NCBI GenBank assembly: GCA_011042635.1
Contig: DQWH01000121.1
Coordinates: 1 to 36,128, forward strand
Source of the DNA: Bacteroidota bacterium
GTDB taxonomy: Bacteria; Bacteroidota; Bacteroidia; Bacteroidales; VadinHA17
Length of the DNA: 36,128 nucleotides
Direction: 5' to 3'
This document shows positions 26,075 to 33,830 of the stretch, piece by piece. Under the pieces are notes generated by a model, which was given only the letters and a program-made list of their open reading frames with translations, made no database searches and was not told the origin of the DNA. The position numbers were made by a program, and so were the translations under genes. The stretch's first letter is position 1. Each line of letters begins with the position of its first letter.

Positions 26075-27001
26075 ATGAGGAGAAAATGGAACATATGGTT
26101 TGGTGTTGCACTGTTTCTTGCAATATGCATATCCTGTCACCGGTCTGTTGAATGCGATTTTCTGGTGGCTTCCGATTTACATTACAATGGTACGGAACAA
26201 CGGGCTATGGTCCTTGATTCGGCTATTCGACTGATGAACCGGGTTTGTTCATTGTCGTTTTCCTCGAAAACCGACCGGAGCCTGGAACCATTTGGTGTTT
26301 TTATTACTGGTGATATCACCGAATCGGGAACGGAAAAACAGTGGAATCAGTTTGTAAGTACTTTCGGCCTGACCGGTGAAAAGAATCTGAAAATACCCGT
26401 ATACGAAACCTTTGGAAATCATGACGGCAATGTGGGAGGGATTGTACGGGAAGGCATCAGGGATAGAAACAAAAAACGTACCGGTGGCTGCCGGCTGTCG
26501 GATAACGGGTTGCATTACAGTTTTAACAGGGGCGGTGTGCATTTCGTGGTACTGGGTATTTATCCCGGCAACGAATGGGATCCGGATTGCGAATGGTGTC
26601 GCTACTTCCACGAATCGTTCCGCGAGGCACAGATGAGTCTTGACTTTCTGAGTCACGACCTGAAACATCACCTGAAAAGACCTGACCAGCCCGTCGTACT
26701 CCTGTTTCATTATGGCTGGGACGATTTCAGTCGGCTCTGGTGGAGTGAAAAGGAAAGAGATACTTTCTACGAGGCGGTTAAAGACAAAAACATTATCGGA
26801 ATCTTCCATGGACATGATCATGTAGTGGATCATTACATGTGGAGGGGTATGAATGTATGGAGTGCCGGCTCGCCTCAGAGTGAAAGAGGACCGGGCTCTT
26901 TTCTGCGTGTGAAGATCAGGGATGACAGCATATTTGTATCGGTTTGCGCGAAAGGCCATTGGGAGCCTCTTTCAGCAGTACCTGTTAAGAAGAACTTATA
27001 A
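26075..27001 (+). CDS. Calcineurin-like metallophosphoesterase, lipoprotein
   Basis: 308 residues from the ATG at 26075; a GTG at 26060 is possible but adds only MSDEI before a lipoprotein signal. The lipobox ends at Cys21 (ICISC). All metallophosphoesterase blocks are visible: D-x-H in ASDLHYNG, GD in FITGDITESG, GNHD in FGNHDGN, a lone His in LLFHYGWDD, and GHDH in IFHGHDH. These bind the two-metal centre that hydrolyses phosphomonoesters or diesters. Its natural substrate is unknown; in this context it might remove phosphate groups from the glycan or process a released phosphorylated product. It sits 89 bases after the GH127-type gene and 28 bases before the next. Confidence 0.88.
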   Translation: MRRKWNIWFGVALFLAICISCHRSVECDFLVASDLHYNGTEQRAMVLDSAIRLMNRVCSLSFSSKTDRSLEPFGVFITGDITESGTEKQWNQFVSTFGLTGEKNLKIPVYETFGNHDGNVGGIVREGIRDRNKKRTGGCRLSDNGLHYSFNRGGVHFVVLGIYPGNEWDPDCEWCRYFHESFREAQMSLDFLSHDLKHHLKRPDQPVVLLFHYGWDDFSRLWWSEKERDTFYEAVKDKNIIGIFHGHDHVVDHYMWRGMNVWSAGSPQSERGPGSFLRVKIRDDSIFVSVCAKGHWEPLSAVPVKKNL

Positions 27002-27029
27002 AAATGTATAACCTCATAATTGCAACACC

Positions 27030-29798
27030 ATGAAAAGGAGATCTGTTTTTTTACTATACCTTCCTGTGCTGCTGGTAGCAGCTTTCCTCACAGGGCAGCA
27101 GGCCGATGCACAGAGGCAGGAAATACAGGATAGATTTGAGGACGACCACATGATCGTCGAGTTCAACCGCAGCGGGATGAGCTGCATTTCCTCCCCTTCC
27201 GATAAATACCATGCCAATATAGTAGGGCAGGGAAGCTGGGGAAATGCCGAGATAACCTACCGGGTTGGATCGGGAGCCTGGCTGAGTATCTATTCAGGGA
27301 ATACTCAGATAGAGGAAGTGAGTCCCGGCAAGTTGGTTTACAGCAACTTCAACGATGGAACCCCCATGAAATATTTCCGGATTTTTGAAAAGAAAGGCAA
27401 AGCGGTGGAGTGGACCATCCGGGTGGAAAGCCGGTTCCCCTATCCCATTACCATCGGTGATTTTGCCGTTCCTTTTCCGGTAAGTTCTCCCGGCAGGTAT
27501 CCCCGTCCCCCGGAAATTTTCGAGCAGGGCTTCACCATGCACCGGCACATTGCCGGCGATGCCTCATTCCTGTATTTTACACGGGCTAACGGCGAACCAC
27601 CTTACCTGGTAGTAACCACCAAACCGGGCACATCCTTCGAATATTTTGAAGACAATATGCCCTTCATACACTCCGGGTTGTCAGCCGGCAGGATAGATGA
27701 GGGAACCTGGCGGCTGGAAAACACCATGATCGAACTGGCGCCCGAAGGGGAGGAGGGAAGTGTTATAGAATACGGGTTCAGAATGCAGTGGGCCGACAGT
27801 TACGATGAGATGCGGGAAATTCTTTATGAGAACGGATTGTTCGATGTACGCGTCATTCCCGGTATGACCCTTCCCCAGGGAATGAAAGCAAAATTTTCTC
27901 TCCATACCCGGAACATCATTGATTCCATTGTGCCTGAATATCCCGACCAGACCCGTCTCCGGTATGTCGGTTGTGCCGCTCCCGATCATCATATCTATGA
28001 GGTGGAATTCAACCGCCTGGGAGAAAACCTGCTGACCATTCATTATAACGGCCGACATAAATCCGTCCTCGAATTCTTTTCCACGGAACCCCTGGAAACC
28101 CTCATTTCCAAGCGCAGTCGCTTCATTACCCGCTCGCAGCAGCACCGGGATCCCTCGAAATGGTATAACGGGCTTTATTCCGTGTGGGATATGAAGAAAA
28201 GTGTGCTTAGGGGCCCCGATAATACCGACGGGTTTGATCACTGGTGGGGATATGTGCTGGCGTCCGATGATCCGGCTCTCTGCAAGGCTCCTTTTGTGGC
28301 GGCAAAAAATGTATACATGCCGGTAGACGAAGAGATCAGGTCAGTTGAATATTATATTGAAAATTATGTATGGGGTGGTTTGCAACGTACGCCGGATGAA
28401 GGACCCTATCCATACGGGATCTACGGTGTTCCAAACTGGAAGGTGAACCGCGGCGGCCTGTTTTACAGGGCGGGAATCCGGAATGCCAACCTGGACAAAA
28501 TGCCTGTCTGGAGGGCGTATGATTATCCGCACATTTTCATGCTGTATTACCATATGTTCCAGCTGGCGGAGTACTACCCCGACAAGGTGAAATTCCGTGA
28601 TGCGGAAGGTTACCTCGATCTGGCCTGCCAGACGGCCAGGGCTTTTTTCAAATATCCGTATGAGATCCTTCCTTATTATGAGGTGTATCAGTGGGGATTC
28701 TATAACGAACTGGTGTTGCTTCCGCTGATTGATGCGCTGGAAAGATACGGCAGACAGGAAGATGCAGACTGGCTCCGGGGAGAATGGGAGAAAAAGGTAA
28801 AGTATTTTGTGTACGATGATCCCTATCCTTACCGGTCAGAATATGCCTTTGACCGAACGGCTTTTGAATCGACCTATGCCCTGGCAAAATACGGAACGCT
28901 GACGGAAATGGAGCCCGATGAAAACCTGTGGTATGATAAAAACCGGGAGGTGTGGTACTCGCATCCCGAGGTGAGCAGGGAGGATTGCCGGGAATTTATG
29001 GACCGCCAGCTCTGGGCAGGCCTGGCTGTCAGGGGCTGGCTTGAGCCGTCGTATTACTTCCTGGGTGCCGATTTCAGTCTTAGCTACATGGCCCGGATGG
29101 GTGGCTGGGGGATTCTGGATTACGGTCTTTCCTTTGCGGAAAGGCCATGGGACTGGCTGCAACTGGGCTATGCTTCCTATCTCAGTTCGTTTGCCCTGAT
29201 GAATACAGGCACTCCTGAATCAAACTATGGGTATTGGTTTCCCGGAAAGGAAAACGACGGGGCCACCGGATGGGCATTCAATACACAGAAATACGGCCGG
29301 ATATGGCTTCAGGGCAGGGACAACCCCCGCGGTGCCTGGAATTACGACGGAGAAGCCGACCTGGGGAACGGAGCCATTTTCCGTATGTCTTCCACCATCC
29401 TGGCCAGTGATCCGCTGTTCGGCTGGTTTGCCTACGGTGGAACCCTGAGTGAAACAGGAGGCCGGTTCAGCGTGATCCCGAAAGACGGTGTCAGAAACCG
29501 GTTCTGGATCGTGACCGATGAGGAAAGAACGGGGATTGAGGTAACCCGCGACGGATTTAAGAAGGATACCCCCGTGGTTTGGTCCTCCGAGGAAGGAACC
29601 ATCCGAATGACCCTGGAGAACCGGAGCGGCGACGATCACGAAACGGTGCTGATCATCCGGTCAAACGACCGGTGGGATCTGACACTCGACGGCCGGAAAA
29701 TCAGAACCCGAAAGAACATCAGAATGGCCGAAGAAGTGGTGGAAGCCGTCCTTCCCATAACCGGAGAGGAACACCAACTGATTCTTAGAAAAAATTAA
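27030..29798 (+). CDS. Large secreted protein, DUF5695-like, probable (alpha/alpha)-barrel carbohydrate-active protein
   Basis: 922 residues with a signal peptide (hydrophobic LLYLPVLLVAAFLTG, cleavage near ADAQ, ~28) and no lipobox. The N-terminal ~330 residues look like a beta-sandwich (FEDDHMIVEFNRSG, FAVPFPVSSPGRYPRPPEIF). Residues ~370-740 are alpha-rich, with aromatic and acidic stretches as in (alpha/alpha)6 barrels: WYNGLYSVWDMKKSV, DGFDHWWGY, YEVYQWGFYNELVLLPLIDALE, SEYAFDRTAFESTYALAKYG. The C-terminus is beta-rich again. I match it from memory to DUF5695-type proteins found next to glycan-degrading genes. Catalytic residues are not known to me. The position at the end of the enzyme block suggests a glycosidase or lyase. 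Confidence 0.6.
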   Translation: MKRRSVFLLYLPVLLVAAFLTGQQADAQRQEIQDRFEDDHMIVEFNRSGMSCISSPSDKYHANIVGQGSWGNAEITYRVGSGAWLSIYSGNTQIEEVSPGKLVYSNFNDGTPMKYFRIFEKKGKAVEWTIRVESRFPYPITIGDFAVPFPVSSPGRYPRPPEIFEQGFTMHRHIAGDASFLYFTRANGEPPYLVVTTKPGTSFEYFEDNMPFIHSGLSAGRIDEGTWRLENTMIELAPEGEEGSVIEYGFRMQWADSYDEMREILYENGLFDVRVIPGMTLPQGMKAKFSLHTRNIIDSIVPEYPDQTRLRYVGCAAPDHHIYEVEFNRLGENLLTIHYNGRHKSVLEFFSTEPLETLISKRSRFITRSQQHRDPSKWYNGLYSVWDMKKSVLRGPDNTDGFDHWWGYVLASDDPALCKAPFVAAKNVYMPVDEEIRSVEYYIENYVWGGLQRTPDEGPYPYGIYGVPNWKVNRGGLFYRAGIRNANLDKMPVWRAYDYPHIFMLYYHMFQLAEYYPDKVKFRDAEGYLDLACQTARAFFKYPYEILPYYEVYQWGFYNELVLLPLIDALERYGRQEDADWLRGEWEKKVKYFVYDDPYPYRSEYAFDRTAFESTYALAKYGTLTEMEPDENLWYDKNREVWYSHPEVSREDCREFMDRQLWAGLAVRGWLEPSYYFLGADFSLSYMARMGGWGILDYGLSFAERPWDWLQLGYASYLSSFALMNTGTPESNYGYWFPGKENDGATGWAFNTQKYGRIWLQGRDNPRGAWNYDGEADLGNGAIFRMSSTILASDPLFGWFAYGGTLSETGGRFSVIPKDGVRNRFWIVTDEERTGIEVTRDGFKKDTPVVWSSEEGTIRMTLENRSGDDHETVLIIRSNDRWDLTLDGRKIRTRKNIRMAEEVVEAVLPITGEEHQLILRKN

Positions 29799-29909
29799 GT
29801 ATTAAATAAAATATTCATAATATTAAAATGTACATTTAAATTATTATAAAGTAATTATATAATATATAATTCAAAGTAAATATTATTAAACAATTATTTA
29901 AATATTCTA
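29799..29909 (+). promoter_or_regulatory. Extremely AT-rich spacer upstream of the T9SS metallopeptidase
   Basis: Only nine of these 111 bases are G or C, against roughly half in the neighbouring genes. No hairpin with a G/C stem and no gene. It probably carries a separate promoter (possibly UP-element-like or a nucleoid-protein site) for the two peptidase genes, though no consensus promoter could be fixed. Confidence 0.45.
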
Positions 29910-32900
29910 ATGCTTTTTGATCAGCGAATCATTTGCCTCATATTCCTCCTTTCGATAACCGGCCTTCTTCCGGCCCAGGAAAACATTGCCCTGAAGGCGA
30001 CCGAGATCTATACGTCCCATGTTTCCGAATGGGAAACTCTTGAAGCGATCAACAGCGGGTATGATCCGGTTTCCTCGTCGGACAAATCACACGGGGCCTA
30101 TGGTAACTGGACGGGGAACGATGCCGGTGTGTGGAACTGGGTGGAATACGGCTGGGATTCGCTGTACATCATCGACCGGTCGGAAATTTACTGGTGGACC
30201 GACGGGGGAGGAATTCAGATACCCGACACTTCGTACATTGAGTATTACGATGTGCAGGCGGATGACTGGAAGATCGTTCCCCGACACAGCGGATTCGTGA
30301 ATGAAAAAGACCGGTACAATGTGGTGACCTTCGGGCCGGTGCTTGCGAACCGCCTCCGCTACCATATGATGAGCACTGTGCAGGCAACGGGTATTTTGCA
30401 GTGGAAAGTATTCGGTGTGCCGGGTGAACAGGATATGTACCGTTCCACGGTGGTTCTGTCGGAACCTCTTGTTCCGGGCATGACCTCCACCGTTACCGTG
30501 ACGGCCGTGCATGAAACGGAAGGAGTGAAGCCCGACTATGTGCTCAGGCTCGATGTGCGTGTGATCAATGAATGCGGAGCCCCGGACGGGCACGATGAGA
30601 TATATGTGGTGAACGGGATGAATATAGGATCCACGAGGGAGGGATTGTATCTGCCTCCTACCGATGCCGCAGGGCAGGTGAGCTTCGATGTGACAATGCC
30701 GCCTGTGATCGACCCCGGTGACGGGGTGGAAGTGCAGGTGAAATATCATGACGGAATCATTGCGATCGATACCTTTGGTTATTCGACGCCGGTACTGAGC
30801 CCGCCGGTTTTGCATGCGGCCGTCGTGAACCATACGGTGGAAGATCAGATTGTTATTTCATTTACCGATAATCCGGACTGGAGAGAAAAGGTAACCCGGG
30901 TGTTGGCCGGTGGAATACCCCTGGAAACCGGAGTGGATTACGAACTGCATGCGGGAGAACTGGTCCTGATACCCGCCGGGGGCAATCCGGCCCTTACTGC
31001 CAGCGGCACAAAACAGATTACGGTTGAAGCTACCTGTTACGGCGATGCAGTAGTGTATCAGGAAATACTGGCCGGACCGGTAGATGCAGGGAAAAGTACT
31101 GCGGAAGCGGTGGTGGATCTGTTCCGGGGAACCCGTACATCCACCCGGGCGGTGGTAACGGATCGTTACGGGAACGGAATTAGTGATTATGTGTGCCGGT
31201 ACGATATTGAAATAACAAATAATCAAACGGTAAATACAGAAATATATGTCGTGGAGGGCGTAGAAGTGTGGGAAAACCAGGCAGATCTGGGAATGCCGGC
31301 TACAGACGGAACCGGGGAGTCTATGATCGATCTGGTTATTCCACCCGTTGTGGATTTGCATGACGGTATCCGGATCATATTCCGGCTGGAAGACGGGACG
31401 GCTTTTGACACGGTATCCTATTACTATACTGGGGAAGAGAAGGAAGTGTATATCCAGTATGCGGTGAGAACGCACGATGATTTCAGCTGGGACCGTACTG
31501 CACAATCAGAAAACTTCATCATATTCTGGGGTGCCGGAATCAGCGGCGACCCGCGAAACCGGGAACTGAACGGAAACCTGTGGTTTGATCCGGATGCCAT
31601 ACTGCAGTACAGCGAGGCATTCTACGCCTATGTGTCAGATACCATGAAGTTCCTGAATGCCGGCGGCGCCAACGCTTCGCGTTATAAATTCGAGATCGTG
31701 ATGAACGAAACATGGACCGACCAGTTCACGGGCTGGGCATTCGGCGGTCCCGTCGATAATACGACAGGTGGGGTATGGATCCATCCGGGGGCTACCCGGG
31801 GCCCCGCGGTACTGGCGCATGAAATAGGCCATGCCTGCCAGGGAATGGTATCGATCGATAAGCCGGGTTACGGCATCCACGCCCCGTACGGAGGATTTTT
31901 CTGGGAATCGCATACCGAATGGATGAAGTCGGTTTACCTGAACGACCGGGGAGGATTTTTTCCCAGGTACATCATGACTTCCATGATGCATTACAGCACC
32001 ACCCGGCGCCATTACCAGAACTTTGCCTTTCTGGATTATGTGGCCGACCGTTACGGTATTCAGGCGGTGAATGATATATGGCACATGGCAAACCGGAATA
32101 TCGACCATCCGCTGACCTCCTTCCGCGATTCCGTTATGCGGTACACACAGGATGACCTGAATGACGATTTCCTGAAAAGCGCCATGAGCAATGTTACCTG
32201 GGATACCTTTATGCAGGAACCGACGCGTGAAGCACTGGCTGGCGTTCCGGAAAGGGATCTGTGGCGAAGGTATACCATCCTGGATACTCTGGGAGGGAAA
32301 CCAGGTTGGTTCATTGTGCCGCAATACCTTGCTCCGGGCGATTACGGATATAATATCATTCCGCTTTACCCAGAGGCAGGGGCTTCGCAAATTGAAGTGG
32401 AATTTACCGGACTGCCGAACGAGCCTGCCGGAGGTGCCGGGTCGCGTTACGGTTTCGTGGCGGTGGGATATAATCAGAGTGTCCGATACAGTGATGTGTA
32501 CACCGAAGAAGATACCGAAACCACCTTTGTGTTGCAGCCCGGCGACAGTGCGGTGTTTATGGTGGTGACCGGAGCTCCGCATGTTCATCATAACTACGAA
32601 TGGGAAGCGGGGTATACGAAAAACTACCGCTATCCCTATACGGTGCATTTTACCGGAGCTATGCCGGCCGGGCATAAAGAGGGATATAACAGCCGGCATG
32701 GGGATCAGGCAGGGGCGCCCCATTTGAACGGTGGAGGATGGGTGGCTGCTACCGCTACGGTCAGCTCCACGGCCTGGGTAGGGCCAAATGCCCAGGTTCT
32801 GGAAAATGCCCGTGTTGAGGGAAATGCGAGGATCGAAGGTTATGCGGTGGTAACCGGTAATGCCATGGTTAGGAATTCTGCCGTGGTGAAAGACCATGTG

Positions 32901-33779
32901 TTGGTTACCGGGAATTCGGTGATTGAAAATCATGCCCTGGTTGAAAAAACCGCTATGGTATACAATTCAAACGTAAAGGATGAGGCGGTGGTCGCCGGAA
33001 GCGCCATGGTGAAGAACTCAACCCTTTCAGGCCAGGCCGTGGTGAAAGACCTGGCTTATATTGACGGGAAAAATCTGTCAGGAACCGCTGTGGTGGGCGG
33101 GGATGCCGAAGACTACAACAATATTTCGGAAGGTACCTACCTGGATAATACCCGGGTGTCGAATCCCGACGGAAAAATCATCCATGAGCGGAACGTGGAG
33201 GTGAATCCCTACTGGCCGGAATACGATTATCCCATGGGGCCGGCACCCTCCAGACCATTGAACCTGGTGGCCGAGGAGATCGGGACTGCTTCCGTTGTGC
33301 TGGCCTGGGATGTTTCCGAATGCCTGTCAGGGGAGGTTGCTTATTACGTAATGAAAAAATCAGGGGATGCATTTGAGGTGATCGGAACGGCAGAAGATAA
33401 CCGGTTTACGGTACAGGGCCTGCAGGAATCGACCGAATACACCTTCCGGGTGCAGGCAAAAACACGGAGCGGATACCTGTCGCAGCCAAGCAATGAGCTG
33501 GCCGTGGTTACTGCAATCACAGGTGCCGGGGACATCGTTGACCCTGTTTTGAAGTTGAAAATATCTCCCAATCCGGTGAAAAATTCCGCGCTTATTGAAG
33601 CAGGACCGGATACGCCGGTGAAAATGGTTATTTATGACCCGGAGGGAAGAGTTGTTTTTGAAACGGTTTTTACCCGCAGTACCCGGATTCAGAGATCCGA
33701 CCTGGGAATGCCTGGGATTTATCTGGTGGTCGTTTCAGATGGGGTTAATAAATCCGCTGGAAAACTGATAATAAAATAA
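29910..33779 (+). CDS. T9SS-exported multidomain zinc metallopeptidase (DUF6055-like) with discoidin, Ig-like, beta-helix and Fn3 domains
   Basis: 1289 residues. Order as read: signal peptide (to LLPAQ, ~23); discoidin-like module (25-169); Ig-like repeat A (~178-295); a hemoblobin-interacting/DUF1533-like domain (~305-388, ISFTDNPDWREKV); Ig-like repeat B (~400-507). Then a DUF6055-like catalytic domain (~515-820) with H637-E-I-G-H641 and a downstream WESHTEW (E666 or E670 as third zinc ligand). A region of hexapeptide-type beta-helix repeats follows (~938-1070), then Fn3 (~1112-1200) and a type A T9SS sorting domain (~1215-1289, ISPNPVKN...GIYLVVV..G...GKLIIK). It is therefore secreted or attached to the cell surface. 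It probably cleaves the protein part of a glycoprotein recognised by the module shared with SusD2 and the SGBP. Peptidase activity is inferred from the HExxH motif only. Confidence 0.88.
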   Translation: MLFDQRIICLIFLLSITGLLPAQENIALKATEIYTSHVSEWETLEAINSGYDPVSSSDKSHGAYGNWTGNDAGVWNWVEYGWDSLYIIDRSEIYWWTDGGGIQIPDTSYIEYYDVQADDWKIVPRHSGFVNEKDRYNVVTFGPVLANRLRYHMMSTVQATGILQWKVFGVPGEQDMYRSTVVLSEPLVPGMTSTVTVTAVHETEGVKPDYVLRLDVRVINECGAPDGHDEIYVVNGMNIGSTREGLYLPPTDAAGQVSFDVTMPPVIDPGDGVEVQVKYHDGIIAIDTFGYSTPVLSPPVLHAAVVNHTVEDQIVISFTDNPDWREKVTRVLAGGIPLETGVDYELHAGELVLIPAGGNPALTASGTKQITVEATCYGDAVVYQEILAGPVDAGKSTAEAVVDLFRGTRTSTRAVVTDRYGNGISDYVCRYDIEITNNQTVNTEIYVVEGVEVWENQADLGMPATDGTGESMIDLVIPPVVDLHDGIRIIFRLEDGTAFDTVSYYYTGEEKEVYIQYAVRTHDDFSWDRTAQSENFIIFWGAGISGDPRNRELNGNLWFDPDAILQYSEAFYAYVSDTMKFLNAGGANASRYKFEIVMNETWTDQFTGWAFGGPVDNTTGGVWIHPGATRGPAVLAHEIGHACQGMVSIDKPGYGIHAPYGGFFWESHTEWMKSVYLNDRGGFFPRYIMTSMMHYSTTRRHYQNFAFLDYVADRYGIQAVNDIWHMANRNIDHPLTSFRDSVMRYTQDDLNDDFLKSAMSNVTWDTFMQEPTREALAGVPERDLWRRYTILDTLGGKPGWFIVPQYLAPGDYGYNIIPLYPEAGASQIEVEFTGLPNEPAGGAGSRYGFVAVGYNQSVRYSDVYTEEDTETTFVLQPGDSAVFMVVTGAPHVHHNYEWEAGYTKNYRYPYTVHFTGAMPAGHKEGYNSRHGDQAGAPHLNGGGWVAATATVSSTAWVGPNAQVLENARVEGNARIEGYAVVTGNAMVRNSAVVKDHVLVTGNSVIENHALVEKTAMVYNSNVKDEAVVAGSAMVKNSTLSGQAVVKDLAYIDGKNLSGTAVVGGDAEDYNNISEGTYLDNTRVSNPDGKIIHERNVEVNPYWPEYDYPMGPAPSRPLNLVAEEIGTASVVLAWDVSECLSGEVAYYVMKKSGDAFEVIGTAEDNRFTVQGLQESTEYTFRVQAKTRSGYLSQPSNELAVVTAITGAGDIVDPVLKLKISPNPVKNSALIEAGPDTPVKMVIYDPEGRVVFETVFTRSTRIQRSDLGMPGIYLVVVSDGVNKSAGKLIIK
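29982..30416 (+). other. N-terminal discoidin-like module of the metallopeptidase
   Basis: Residues 25-169, directly after the signal peptide. It begins ENIALKATEIYTSHVSEWET, contains YWWTDGGGIQIP (identical to the SGBP copy) and ends TGILQWKVFG. Here the module is terminal rather than inserted in another fold. Confidence 0.75.
32721..33119 (+). repeat. Hexapeptide-type left-handed beta-helix repeat region in the metallopeptidase
   Basis: Protein residues ~938-1070 show a five-to-six-residue periodicity of small and aliphatic residues (A.V....V..NA.V..NA.I.GYAVV.GNAMV..SAVV), as in LbH hexapeptide repeats. The coding DNA is diverged between units, so it is not a recent tandem expansion. It is probably structural (stalk or display) rather than an acyltransferase, since no catalytic His loop is evident. 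Confidence 0.7.
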
Positions 33780-33830
33780 AAAGTGTTGTTATTACATTTA
33801 ATAAGTAATTCATTATTAAACTGCAGGAAT

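Noticed and set aside
31635-32933. 432-codon minus-strand frame inside the metallopeptidase gene
   Set aside because: Lies over the HExxH and beta-helix coding region; repetitive antisense product with no domain.
32721-33119. Hexapeptide repeats considered as an acetyltransferase or gamma-carbonic anhydrase domain
   Set aside because: No catalytic or metal-binding His pattern, and it is embedded in a secreted multidomain protein; a structural beta-helix is more likely.
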